In this document: piece after piece, positions 43,982 to 56,668 of the stretch | Numbering within the stretch: position 1 is the first letter of the stretch | How the letters are laid out: the number at the start of each line of letters is the position of its first letter | Source of the DNA: Spongilla lacustris | Lineage: Eukaryota > Porifera > Demospongiae > Spongillida > Spongillidae | Assembly (NCBI GenBank): GCA_949361645.1 | Contig: OX442427.1 | Location: 4,840,016 to 4,904,015 of the forward strand | Direction: 5' to 3' | Length of the DNA: 64,000 bases | Translations under genes and position numbers: made by a program | Notes under the pieces: generated by a model | Told to the model about the DNA's origin: nothing | The model's database searches: none | What the model saw: only the letters and a program-made list of their open reading frames with translations

Positions 43982-45101
43982 CAGTGGCGGATCCAGGGGG
44001 GGGGCACCGGGGGCACGTGCCCCCCCCTTCCGGACGACCATTAAATATTCATGAGTGTATTTTGCGTACCGCGTGCGATTATAACCGCACGAACAGTGCC
44101 GCGGTTAGCTATAGCGCTGATACATGTACTGACAGGGGCGGATCTAGGGGGGGGGGGGGGGAGGGGGGGCACCGGGGAGACTGGCCCCCCCCCCCCCCCC
44201 CCCCCTCCCTATTGAAAACGTTACTCGTTAATTCTTCAGTAATCTGAGTGTTTTTCTTGTGCTTTCAAGCGCACACTGATAGCGGAGCGATCTGATCGGT
44301 CATGTACAGCGTTTGTAGCGCATATCGTTTTTTTTCTTAACCGGGTGTGGTTTGTGGTTGGTTGATTGATGCTAGAGCAGTTACGCAGACGGTATCATAA
44401 CATTGATGTCGATCTGCCACATGTAGGTCCTGCGTTAACATCGAACAGTTGTTACCTGTAGCAAAGATTATATACTTTCTCTGCCTGTAGTACCCATAGA
44501 ACGGAATATATTGTGTCGGATGCATATTCACTGTAGTATGCATATTTATCGCATATTGTGGGAGAGGAACACAGCAAAAAAATGAAAAGAAGACCGCAAA
44601 TCGAGACTTGATTTTACAAGTGATCTGACACCTATACATACTGATACAGACTGATTACATGCAGCCTGCATGCACATGCAATCGTTGATTTTCATATGAT
44701 TTTCTTACAATTTTTTGCTGCGTGAAACCAACCTCGGCCGGCGCCTTATATCACAAGGAAAGTACATATCCCTATTTTGCTATTTATGACTCAAATGAAG
44801 CATTATGGCTAATAATAAATAAGCATTTTTTGCAACAATTTTAGGCCCGAAACTATTTGCTCATCTAACCGCACGGTGCAAATACTTTTCTTGTAGTGCA
44901 ATTTTTAATTGTACATGAAGCACTAAAACTAGCCTAGTTTTAATGCTTTAATACTTAGATAGTATCAAAAGCTTCCGCGCTTCGCGCGGGAGGGGGCATA
45001 TCCCCCTCCCGCACCCACCCCCTTTTGGGGTCCACGCCCACTTTCTTATAACTTTTATTAACCGTGCCCCCCCCCCTTAAAAAATTCCTGTATCCGCCCC
45101 T
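43982..45101. mobile_element. hAT-like element, CAGTGGCGGATCC family, copy 2 (1120 bp)
   Basis: It starts CAGTGGCGGATCCAGGGGGG and ends with the complement of CAGGGGCGGATACAGG. The exact 5-bp duplication CTTAT flanks it (43977-43981 and 45102-45106). Its interior includes a second left end (CAGGGGCGGATCTAGG at 44133) without a partner, G and C runs, and the hairpin CCGCGCTTCGCGCGG near 44976. No transposase. Confidence 0.8.
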
Positions 45102-46343
45102 GCTTATCTTATCAGATCGGAAGAAGAATTAGGAGAATAGTATCAGTTATGAAAACGTTCCATCTTCATTATTCGATCCAAAGACAAAGCGCGAACGCGT
45201 GTATCATCACTGCCTCAGGTAGGTACATGTACGTTGATACTGTACAGTCTGTGGTTTTCATATGGCTTGGTACTGAAAGTCGCGTTTGTTCACCCTGGCG
45301 TGGTATTTTATCTCAGTCTAAGCGACAGCTACATGTATATACAGCAATGCAATGCCTACTAACTCTAGCTAATGCAGGATGGCGTATTAGCTTAAAAACG
45401 GTTTCTCCATACAGTGTGGACATCTTCAGGCTTTTGGTCTGTTGGCCGGGTCTTACGTATAAAAGTTAGAATGTGTTGTCTTTTAAAGACTGCGCGCGTG
45501 ATCGTTAGGCCTATGTTGCTCAAAGCAAGGACTGTATGTGTATTTTTAATAACATGTAGGCCTATTGTATGGACTAGAAACCCGCGGCCCACTTTGATTA
45601 GTTTGAACGCACATTATCTCTGAACGCACATTATCATAATTATATAGGTACTTTACAAAAAAGTTTGAAATAAAGATTCACACATAACTAAATGCATCAG
45701 TTTAAAGACCATATTGAATGGTTTTCAATACAGTTTTTATCTTTCTTGTAGCTTAATCCTAACCGGAGAAACGGGCCTTTAAGTACCGATAAAACAATGT
45801 ACTGAACAGTGGCGATTGATGCGGAGATATTGTGATTCCCGTAATGCCGATATCCAATGCAAACGATCATAATATTTTTGTCTTTCAACATTTCGATTCC
45901 AAATTTTATATGGAGAATGGTATGTTGTAGGCCTACACAAAGAATGTGCAAATATAATATCCTTGTAAGTTATGTAGTGGGATTTCTACGTGCATTTATC
46001 GATGAATTATATATGAAACTAAATGTTTGACGTCCGTTTGAATGTTTCAAATAAATTAAAGATAAAATTACCCCAAGTAATAAATGATCTGAACGACATT
46101 GTGGTACGTTTTGAATACATTAAATCTATAAGATGTATTTTAAAAATAAAAGCACATGAATAGTACCCACTTAACACAAGCACAACTAATTAAATCGTTG
46201 TGAATTACATCAGTAACAAACTGCACCAATGTAATATATTCATCTTCTCCATCATCTTCAGTTTCTTCCACTGTCCAATATGAAATAATTAATTTAGTAC
46301 CTCGTTTACTGTTCTTTATAACAGCACTTTTCCACGAAAGTTT
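45102..46343. other. Intergenic with a short tandem repeat
   Basis: Two copies of CTGAACGCACATTATC-like sequence lie at about 45603-45636 (partner array at 52148). No gene was recognised. Confidence 0.4.
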
Positions 46344-47585
46344 TCAGTTGTACATTGCAGATGAGATGTTCCACTCCTGCTCTATGTATTTACCTAATAA
46401 CCATGAAAGGGTTGTAACAACTATATCTGTTGAGATTTGAGGAAATGTGTCTTCTATTTTGCATTCATTTGCAAGTATAGACTTTACATATATATTTTTC
46501 AGTTTTGCCTCTAGAAACTTTACCATGCTTACTTCACTCTTCTAGAAGTCTATAATGTTGAATTTGTATTCTCAGTTCATCCATTGCATGGCTTTTCTTT
46601 GTTGCCATGCCGGTAAATCTTGCTCTGTTTAAATAATATAGGTATTATTGAATTTCAGCAGATTTGCCCTGAAGCCCACCTTCCCATCAATGAAACCTAT
46701 ATATTAACATTATATAGGTGCATGCCAAACATAGTAATCGACAAGACCAAGGGTCTCTTCAGATAGCATATTATGCACTGGAGCGGCTTGACTTCTTACT
46801 AGCATATCTTTTGATGGGTTATTGAGAGAACCATGCAAATATGGCTCCCCAGTTGATGCTCAAGAACTTCAAGAGTGTTTCTTACAGCCACTGATGCAAG
46901 CTCATAACTTCATGAAATTGAGATTCCTCATCACTTGTTAATTGTGCTTGCAAACACAATAGAGTCTCATCCTCTTCACTTAGCTTCTCTCCAAAGACAT
47001 TGGATGTTGCAGTTAGAAATAAAGTTGGCCTCTGTATCAGGTCCTGCAATGTTATTGTGCACATCTTAATCATGGGAACCATATGCATTTTAAGGTTAGC
47101 CCAGCTTACATTTACTATTAATGTAAAAGATCTTCATCCAAGGCACCAATCAATCCTAGTACTCTTGGCTGAAGAATTATCAGTTTATTCTGAAATCAGT
47201 TAAGCTAGACTTCAAACTGTTTTTAGTTGCAGTAACACTGACATATTTTGCAATAATCTCTCTTTGAACTTTAAAAAAAAAACTTCCAGCCAAATAAAAT
47301 AAACAATGAATCGATTTCCTACATATCAAATAACAGTCCCTGGCTTTGTATTTTCACAGCACAAAGCCACTTGGGTCTCCTGTGCCCTGCGGTTTAAATC
47401 CCATTTTGTTTATTCCATATGTAACTGCCAAATGTGCAACTTTGTATCCCATTGTCATTGTCATATACTTTAAATGTACTTCTAATCCTATTTGATCTAC
47501 CATCCAGTAGATGCACATTACATTGTAACTCTAAAAGTGTGTGCTGAAACAGTTCTTCTGCGCCGGATTGAATCATATTAAGCAT
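46344..47585 (-). pseudogene. Possible decayed multi-exon gene, unrecognised
   Basis: Minus-strand frames look coding but do not join. 47585-47394 starts MLNMIQSGAEELFQHTLLEL. 47088-46882 includes an AG acceptor (CATTGCAG) followed by DLIQRPTLFLTATSNVFGEK and SEEDETLLCLQAQLTSDEE. A shifted frame then reads YELASVAVRNTLEVLEHQLG, and 46526-46344 starts MVKFLEAKLKNIYVKSILAN. No domain is recognised. It may be a pseudogene, or exons I cannot link. Confidence 0.3.
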
Positions 47586-48807
47586 TCACATGCACTTCAG
47601 GCTGATCAAACGGTTTTTGTATGTAGATGTATATGGTTAACGCAATCCTATAACTTGGCATGGCCAGAAATTGCATGCCTTCATTACTAATTCCTGACGC
47701 GTTATGACGTTTTTCCCGTTTCATTACCGTGCACGCGTCCATTGAAATGTATGGAGGATGACACTCTTTTGATCACTGTCACTCAGGAAAAGATGCCCAT
47801 GACAAGGAAAAAGAACTTTATGATGAAGAGGATCATAAGGTATACCTCTGTCGTTAAACAAAAAAATTAGCCCTCTTCCTGACGCTTCCTCATCAGAATT
47901 TCAGTGTTTCCATAGACATGTATGGATTTTGATTTTAAAAATGAGGGTTTTTCAAGACATTTATGCTTCCTGACGAAAATCCAAGCTAGATATCAAAAAG
48001 GAAAGACTAACTGCTGTTAGTAAAACCATTAGGGCTGGAGTGTGACATATTCTAACGTTCATGACCCTTTTACCCTCGCTTCCCTGATCACTTTTATCAT
48101 TAAGGTTCATATGTCTTTGTAAATACCAATATTCAATAATAAATCGACAAACGCCGCGTGAGTGCCCTGCCGCGATGAAGGTTTTCAAACAAGAAGACAC
48201 AAATCACCGACCACGGTATGAATCCTAGCAACGAACGTTCGATACTTGATAGCTTGTTACACATGTGCGTCTGATTTCGACTGTATGGGTGGCAATATAG
48301 ATGCGATTGTACTTTTTTTTTTGGTAGTAGGCCTACTCGGCTGCTTCAACATTCTTTTTAAGCCCTAGCTGTAGGGCGCGATCATGTTTGGAGTGTTTTA
48401 GCTACCTATATGTACATGTACATGGATTCTACAACGGCTTGTTTTGGTTGCGTTGGTTTTAAACGATTCGATTCCGGCTTACTCACCTATATTGCCAATT
48501 CTACCACAAGGAGTTCGTGGATGTAATCCCTATAGCAAAGCCACATTTTTGCACCTGTTCTACCTTCATTAATATTTGTAAGGATGGGCATGTCCTTACG
48601 TGCAAACCTGACGCCATATTTTTGTTCTATTTTTTTTGTTGCAACTAATAGTACTTACGTATCTGTATCTGTGCGTGTCTATATATTTTTTAGAATGAAA
48701 AAAAAAAACCGTTCCACAGAGACGAACCTTATAAGGATATATCACGTGAGGAATACATGCGGTAACAACCTACTTTTTTACTATATCCACATGGGGAAGG
48801 TGGAAAG

Positions 48808-49085
48808 GGTGACAGCCTTGTGAAGGTGGAGGGAGGTAGTTTTGTGAAGGTGGAGGGAGGTAGTTTTGTGAAGGTGGAGGGAGGTAGTTTTGTGAAGGTG
48901 GAGGGAGGTAGTTTTGTGAAGGTGGAGGGAGGTAGTTTTGTGAAGGTGGAGGGAGGTAACCTTGTGAAGGTGGAGGAAGGTAGTTTTGTGAAGGTGGAGG
49001 GAGGTAGTTTTGTGAAGGTGGAGGGAGGTAGCCTTGTGAGATAGCCTTGTGGAGGTAGAGGAGAGAGTGCCTTGTGAAGGTGGAT
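48808..49085 (+). repeat. 24-bp minisatellite in copy A
   Basis: The unit is GTGAAGGTGGAGGGAGGTAG with TTTT. The plus strand translates to VEGGSFVK repeats and the minus strand to LPPPSQNY. About ten units, ending in diverged CCTTGTGA versions. Confidence 0.95.
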
Positions 49086-50027
49086 GGGAGATATCCTTGT
49101 GGAACAGTTGGGAAAAGATAATACATGTAGGGCCTTCTCCCTAGAGATGAGGAATTTGATAGCACATCCCAGAGGCAGCCACTGGGATATGAATCAAATT
49201 AAGTTTAAAGGTTTCTGATGTAGGGTACAGTTAGAAGGAGATAGATCTACGTGTTACATGCATGTAGATGTAGGACCAAAGAATAATTGTTTAAAGTGGC
49301 TACAATTGTCACATCCTGTGGTGTCCACCTTTATTAGTTTGGTTAGAAAAACTCCTTGGTTTGGTTGTACACATAGCACAGACACCAGTTGTCTGCCAGG
49401 AGAGGAGGCTTACCTACATGACCACCTGGTATGGACCAGGGACTGGACACAAAGTTTTGCATCTCATGGACTGCGCCAGCCACCCTTCCAACATGCACCT
49501 GGTGAAAAACTTCAGCAACAACTCAAATGGAAGGCTTTATGTGGTCTAGCTATATGTACATGGCTCTGCAGATGTATGTAATAGGTAATGTAACAGTTGT
49601 GGTGTGGCATTTATATTTATTTGGTTATGTATTGGTTGTGTATGTGTGTGATAAATGTGGAAAGTTCAGAAGGTATTACATGTACTAACAGAGAATGTTG
49701 TAGCTGACCCAAAATCTTTGTGGTCACCTATTTAATTAGGGTGGTGGCATGTGGTCATTAGATATGGCTGTTATGTAAACGTTTCACATGCATGGCCCTC
49801 AGGACTAGTACATACTTGTAGTTTCTATCCAGCATCCTTGCCATTGTGTATGAGTCATGATCACTAGCCTTCATGCCATCGGCCATCGATCTGTTCATTG
49901 ATGACAGATCAGAGCTGCATCATGGCATCCTTTTTGTGCCATTGCTTTAGTATTTGTAGGAGTAAATTAGATAGACAGGTGCATGTATGTGATCTTTTCT
50001 CCAACTGCATGCCCATGCAAGTCCTGT

Positions 50028-50207
50028 GTCAAGTGTGTGTATGTGTGAGTGTGTATGTGTGTGTATGTGTGTGTATGTGTGTGTGTATGTGTGTGTGTAT
50101 TTGCATGTACATGTGTGCGTATGTGTGTGTGTATTTGCATGTACATGTGTGTGTGTGTATTTGCATGTACAGGTGTGTGTATGTATGTGTGTGTGTGTAT
50201 TTGCATG

Positions 50208-50250
<43 letters not shown>

Positions 50251-50290
50251 TTGCATGTACATGTGTGTGTGTGTATTTGCGTGCATGGTA
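50028..50290 (+). repeat. TG array with TATTTGCATGTACA spacers, copy A
   Basis: TG dinucleotide runs are interrupted about five times by TATTTGCATGTACA. The frames that look like Cys/Val or His/Thr proteins are translated repeat. Confidence 0.95.
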
Positions 50291-52147
50291 TTTGCATTTG
50301 GGTGTGGGTGCATGTGCATTTCCTTCCAGCCGCTCAATCATAAAAAAGTAGAACATACAGCATAACAAACACACACATCTCAGGCCTACTGCCGAATACG
50401 TTTATGGCTGTTCATCCTTCTTGTATACCCTAGCCAAAATTCCGGCGGAGCTGGATAGAAATGAGTACAGGACTTAACCTCGTAGCAGATATTGGGTCTG
50501 GGAACGAGACTGCTATGAAGTGAGCGCGAGCGACCTTGCCTGCCAATTGATCCATATACAGTCATTAATCGACGATATACAGTATAATAGGGCCAGGACA
50601 CAGTGGAGAGTCCAGCTGTGAATATCCGCCGCCATGCATATGTTAATTCTTTAGCTAGTCAGTGCATGGAAGGCAATATCCTTAACACACCTCCACGAGA
50701 ACTTCTAGTATGTTATCAAAAAACAAGCCAGTCATCGTGGTCAACGTCAGAGCGCGCGCGATGCACATGTAGATAGATATATATACAATACATTTCATAT
50801 AATAATAATAATAATAATATAGGGACGGAATCGCCCATGCATCTTAACGAGCGAGTCTCGTAGTCACACCTATATATCATATTATGTAGTAGCTACCCCA
50901 CAGCAGCGGTTCTATTAGCTCGACCTTCGCGTTATGGGGGTTTCAAGCCTATCCAGTTGAAGTTCGATGTTGTACGTCTGACTAGCGAGACTAGCGTATA
51001 CCAAGAATTAGATTGATAGCGAGTGTAGAGCTATTACATTGTATATCCACAATACTATCAGATGGGTACAAATCTTGGTATAGGCCTAGGCTTGATACCC
51101 GACCCTCCCCCAAAAGGCTACGCCCAACTACTATACAATGGATCAAAATGGTTAAATAACAGATCACGAGACCTCTAGAATGCATCCAATGGCAGGGGCA
51201 CGAGTACAACTAAATGTTTTGAGTTGCGCATGCGTATGCTTAGATCACTAAAATCGACGATAGCTGTAGTTTGGAAGGATTTTATGTAACATATTCCTAA
51301 CTTCCCTGCCATGCAGACATACAATGCATTTATTAAAAGACAATAACAATAATATATTTTAATACATTAATTAGCAGTTTTAATAACGTGATAAATTTCT
51401 AAAGTACCTAGTGAGTTTAATGGTGCAATTAGATTTTTTTTATCACAATCGTACACCGAGTTATGCATCGATGTCCACAATTTCTGGACATGGTCTGTGG
51501 CGAAAATAAATAATTGCGCACAGTGAAAGTTGCATATAATAACGCTCATAGATCAATACAACGATGCAATGTGTTTATACACAGGACCCGAGTATATATA
51601 CTCTCAAAAAAGGGCGTATATTTATGTGTCTCGAAGGTTGATTGGATTACACAATTCTACAAAGAAGTGTATCATAAATCCAATTACTATATCTCCTAAC
51701 AGAGTATTGATTCCTTTCTATGAAAACTAAATTCTGTGTTAATACGATTAGCAATGACATAGCTGTGACACACTCAACGGCGAGCTGAAAATGAGCCATT
51801 GCGCATAGCCTGATCGTCCTAAAAGTTTCATTGTAGATAGAAATTGCTTGCCTGCAACGTTTCTTGATGTTTTTGAGGAGGACCCGTCATTAGAAGGGTA
51901 GAATAAACAACGTTGACTTTATACTCTAATTAGAAAGCAGTACATCCTTAACTTAGATATTGCGTACGATTTTATATACAATACTGCGTGAAAGAGCGCT
52001 CAAAGCTCCATGATCAAGGCAAGTTTGAAGTTTTATCGTCTTTAAACTATCGAGAACTAAATACATACCTCTCTTGACTTTCGTAAAATCCAGTCACTAC
52101 GGATATGCGGAAGTACGTTACGTGTGAAAGTGAAAGTACCTACAGTA

Positions 52148-52240
52148 CTGATTATCTCTGAACGCACATTATCTCTGAACGCACATTATCTCTTAACCCA
52201 CATTATCTCTGAACGCACATTATCTCAGACTCTGAACGCA
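52148..52240 (+). repeat. 17-bp tandem repeat
   Basis: Five units of TATCTCTGAACGCACAT with small changes. Two units also occur at 45603-45636. Confidence 0.85.
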
Positions 52241-52553
52241 CGTAGGCTAGGCCTATGTCTCTATACGCCTACACTATTATCCTTGTTTCACCTCGTAGGG
52301 TCAATTGGTAATTTTATAAGTAGTGTTCGCCACCCGCAAGTACCGAAATCGGTATTCTTACGAATTTTCTAAAGTATTCTTGGTTTCAAGAGATCCTCAG
52401 TCAGTCCTTATTCTACACCATTATCGCTTCGTTTCTTCATAACATGAATGCGTGCAAAAACTGCTCTGTACGTTTTTTTAGCTTGATTTAAGTTCTTCGT
52501 AGCAATCTGGATAGAACTGGATAGGTTTTGCCCTTTTCCCGGCAGTACATTTA

Positions 52554-52680
52554 TGTTGCTAAATATAGGAATAATTTTTTTATCTCCAATCCCTTGTTTC
52601 CTTTCTATTTGCACCACCATTGCCTTCAAATCCTATATACCACCAACTTTCTCAGAGAGAATGTTTATTATATTCATATT
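52554..52680. mobile_element. Half copy of the ACAAGTAAAT foldback family
   Basis: GCTAAATATAGGAATA...CCCTTGTTTCC, then GCACCACCATTGCCTTCAAA and CCTATATACCACCAACTTTC match the right arm of copies at 621 and 31886. The left arm is missing. Confidence 0.8.
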
Positions 52681-53867
52681 TTTTACATTGGGTTGCCTTA
52701 ATATAACCAGGTACAGTGTGACATTGAGTACCTGCCCTCTAGTACAGGCAAATGCATTCATTAGAACCTGTACATTTATGTAACACAGAAATGTGATAGA
52801 CACCTGTTTGGGTGAGGGGCCATTAGTGGTAGAGAGAAAGGGATTAGTCATTTATACCAGCTGTGCAGAAATACCCACCAAAATGCTATGCACACCCATG
52901 TCCAGCTGTAGCAACACTGAACTGACATGTCACTGCCTAGCAACATCATGTTTTGTGGTTTGCTTCTGACTATATGGAAGCAAACAGCATCGAATTTATA
53001 AACTCCTGGGGTTACATGTACCTTCTTTGTGATTTGATTCAATTGCCATTGAGGATACATGTAGGTCCCCCATATATGTCTGCTTCTCAGACATATATGT
53101 ATTATCCACTCAAGGTGGAGGGTATCATGAGGCCCAATCTCACTCATTGTCGCCTATTTTAGGCAAATGAATCTGCTTAGACAATCAGCTGATAATATTG
53201 CTAGTCAGGCTTATGCACAACACAACACCAGATTTTAGTTGGATGGTAATGTTTATTATCAAGTCTAATTGCATTGCCCTTATGTCTCACATTTGATTAA
53301 TGGGCAATGATGGCTGTACTGTGGCAGCTCTGCCACAGTACAGCCTTGACTGTGTTGAAGCAATGACTGAGTAATACAAAAGGCACCAACCCGGCTCACT
53401 CTGAGTCAATGTGTGCACCAGACCTTGCCAAGCAAATCACACTGAAATGTACCAACAGCTCAATGTGAAGTCACTGCTTGCATGCACACATACATTGGTC
53501 ATACACATCACAATGGCACTGCTGTACATAATGTACATAATGCACTTCCTACCACGTGATTGGCACAAGCCACACAATAATGTGGTTCGGTACAACAAAT
53601 AGCTATGTAATGATATTCATGATACGGCACAAATCCTACATGTACATGTATAGCGCTCTTTCATCGCGTGATTTAATAGCATTCATCATCTAATTAGTCC
53701 GCCATATTGGTGCCCGTTAACTATGGAGAAGTATGGGCTTACGTTTGGTTTTGGTGCGTTACATTAGTTCAGAGTGCCGTCTAGAGACTAGACGTATACT
53801 ATTGTGCTCAAACACAAAGATAACATTTTCAAAACATATGATTTTTTTACCTGTGCCCTCGGAGCGT

Positions 53868-53998
53868 GAGTAACTTATCAAAAAGTACCAAAAACCGAGC
53901 ATAAGCCCATACATTTCCATAGTAAACCAAGCTCCAAGATGGAGTACAATAAATTTAAAGCAATTAACGCAATTAAAGCCCACGCGTCACGTGACCAT
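53868..53998 (+). repeat. Dispersed repeat (partner at 43.0 kb)
   Basis: Same order of blocks as 43020-43140, with an extra insertion near 53925. Confidence 0.7.
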
Positions 53999-54013
53999 GA
54001 AAGAGCTCTACAT

Positions 54014-54170
54014 GAGAGTTACTGCCGTAATCAGGGTTGCCGCGATACATCGCGGTTACATGTACATACATAGACTTCTATTGGGCGGTTAGCGGTCAAC
54101 CGCCCATACATGTAGAAGTCTATGTAACCGCGATCGCGATATAGCGCGGCAACCCTGGGCGTAACTCTTG
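54014..54170. repeat. Palindromic element with CAGGGTTGCCGCG core ends
   Basis: CAGGGTTGCCGCGATACATC...TGTAACCGCGATCGCG and CGGCAACCCTG form an inverted repeat (54032-54157). AGAGTTAC..GCC just outside is also inverted. The ends resemble those of the element at 35975-37530, so it may be a short relative. Confidence 0.75.
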
Positions 54171-55625
54171 ATATATTCGCAATACCATACGAAACCCACT
54201 CGTTGCACTTGGTGCAAACTACCTATGCAAAATTGCATCAAGTAGTTGCTTGAGAATAGCAAAGAACTTCCACAGTGCACTTTTACGTGATCACTAGCTT
54301 GGTTAGGGATCGAAAACTGGCTTCTTACTCGTGCTGAATACGCACGTTTTAAACGCAATATTTTACGGCGGTTATACACTAACCACTCGTGACGAGGATT
54401 AAATATTAACCTTAACCGCGCATGGCCAGAAATTGCATGCCTTCATTACTAATTCCTGACGGCGTTATGACGTTTTTCCCGTTTCATTACCGTGCACGCG
54501 TCCATTGAAATGTATGGAGGATGACACTCTTTTGATCACTGTCACTCAGGAAAAGATGCCCATGACAAGGAAAAAGAACTTTATGATGCAGAGGGTCATA
54601 ACGTATGCCTCTATCGTTAAACAAAAAAATTAGCCCTCTTCTTGACGCTTCCTCATCAGAATTTCAGCATTTCCATAGACATGTATGTATTTTGATATTT
54701 AAAATGAGGGTTTTTCAAGACATTTATGCTTCCTGACAAAAGTCCAAACTAGATATCAAAAAGGAAAGACTAACTGCTGTTAGTACAACCATTAGGGCTG
54801 GAGTGTGATATATTCTAACGTTCATGACCCTTTTACCCTCGCTTCCCTGATCACTTTTATCATTAAGGTTCATATGTCTTGTAGATGCCAATATTCAATA
54901 AAAAATTGACAAATGCCGCGTGTGTGCCCTGCCGCGATGAAGGTTTTCAAACAAGAAGACGCAAATCACCGACCACGGTATGAATCCTTGCAACGATGGT
55001 TCGATACTTGACAGCTTGTTACACATGTGTCGACTGTTGTGCGTGTGCATGGGTGGCTACCGCCTACCGGTATATAGATGCGATTGTACTTTTATTGGTA
55101 ATATGAATAGGCCTACTCGGCTGCTCTGACATTCGTTTTAAGCCCTGTAAGGCGCGATCATGCATGTTCGGAGTGTTTTAGCTATACCTATATGTACATG
55201 TACATGGATTCTAGAACGGCTTGTTTTGGTTGCTTTGGTTTTAAACGATTCCGATTCCGGCTTACTCACCTATATCGCGAATTCTACCACAAAAGGAGTT
55301 CGTGGATATGATTCCTATAGCAAAGCCACTCTTTTGCACCTGTTCTACCTTCATTTGTAAAGATGGGCATGCTCTTACTTGCAAACCTGACGCCATATTT
55401 TTTTGTAGGTTTTGTTCCTTTTTTATTTTTGCAAATTGTACTTATGTATCTGCGCGTGTCTATATATTTTTTCATCTCTGCAGAATGAAAACTACCAATA
55501 CAGCAAAAAAACCCGTTCCACAGAGACGAACCTTATAAGGATAAATCACGTGAGGAGTACATGCATGCGGCAATTCAAATTTATTGGGAAATGCAACCTA
55601 CTTTTTTACTATATCCCATATGAGA

Positions 55626-56112
55626 AGGTGGAAAAGGTGACAGCCTTGTGAAGGTGGAGGGAGGTAGCCACATGTATGTAGGTGGAGGGAGGTAGCCTTG
55701 TGAAGGTGGAGGGAGGTAGCCTTGTGAGGGTGGAGGAAGGTAGCCTTGTGAGGGTGGAGGGAGGTAGCCTTGTGAAGGTGGAGGGAGGTAGCCTTGTGAG
55801 GGTGGAGGGAGGTAGCCTTGTGAGGGTGGAGGAAGGTAGCCTTGTGAGGGTGGAGGGAGGTAGCCTTGTGAAGGTGGAGGTAGGTAGCCTTGTGAAGGTG
55901 TAGGGAGGTAGTTTTGTGAAGGTGGAGGGAGGTAGTTTTGTGAAGGTAGAGGGAGGTAGCCTAGTGAAGGTGTAGGAAGGTAGTCTTATGAAGGTGGAGG
56001 GAGGTAGCCTTGTGAAGGTGGTTTTGTGAAGGTGGAGGGAGGTAGTTTTGTGAAGGTGGAGGGAAGTAGCCGTGTGAGATAGCCTTGTGGAGGTAGATGA
56101 GAGAGTGCCTTG
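55626..56112 (+). repeat. 24-bp minisatellite in copy B
   Basis: Same unit as at 48808 but with about twice as many copies. CCTTGTGA variants prevail here, whereas TTTTGTGA prevails in copy A, so the arrays have evolved separately. Confidence 0.95.
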
Positions 56113-56668
56113 TGAAGGTGGATGGGAGATATCCTTGTGGAACAGTTGGGAAAAGATAATACTTGTAGGCCCTTCTCCCTAGAGATGAGGAATTTGATAG
56201 CACACCCAAGAGGCAGCCACTGGGATATGAATCAAATTAAGTTTAAAGGTTTCTGATGTAGGTAGGGTACAGTTAGAAGGAGATAGATCTATGTGTTACA
56301 TGCATAATTGTTTAAATCAGCTACAATTGTCACATCCTGTGGTGTCCACCTTTATTAGTTTGGTTAGAAAAACTCCTTGGTTTGGTTGTACACATAGCAC
56401 AGACACCAGTTGTCTGCCAGGAGTGGAGGCTTACCTACATGACCACCTGGTATGGACCAGGGACTGGACACAAAGTTTTGCATCTCATGGACTGTGCCAG
56501 CCACCCTTCCAACATGCACCTGGTGAAAACACTTCAGCAACAACTCAAATGGAAGGCTTTAATTATGTGGTCTAGATATATGTACATGGCTCTGCAGATG
56601 TATGTAATAAGTGATGTAACAGTTGTGGTGAGGCATTTATATTTATTTGGTTATGTATTGGTTGTGTA

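Larger units (their letters stand above)
47658..50785 (+). repeat. Duplicated segment, copy A (without insertions)
   Basis: From CATGGCCAGAAATTGCATGC to GATGCACATGTAGATAGATA it matches copy B (54421-62145) in the same order and orientation. It contains a 24-bp array, a TG-rich array and several short conserved open frames (for example 49361-49549, MVVHIAQTPVVCQERRLTYM). No recognisable protein, and no terminal repeats were found at its borders. It is the uninterrupted reference for the insertions in copy B. Confidence 0.9.
50786..54013. other. Intergenic with scattered repeat fragments
   Basis: Contains an AAT microsatellite (about 50800-50818), the 17-bp array at 52148-52240, a half foldback at 52554-52680, and the dispersed repeat at 53868-53998. 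No supported gene. The frame 52848-53147 (minus) has no recognisable motif. Confidence 0.5.

Noticed and set aside
44133..45101. Separate element starting CAGGGGCGGATCTAGG at 44133
   Set aside because: The base flanks at 44128-44132 and 45102-45106 do not match, whereas the outer element from 43982 has an exact CTTAT duplication.
49898..50374. Cys/Val-rich and His/Thr-rich open frames here and at 58432-59085
   Set aside because: They come from the TG dinucleotide array in all frames. No start context, domain or splice support.
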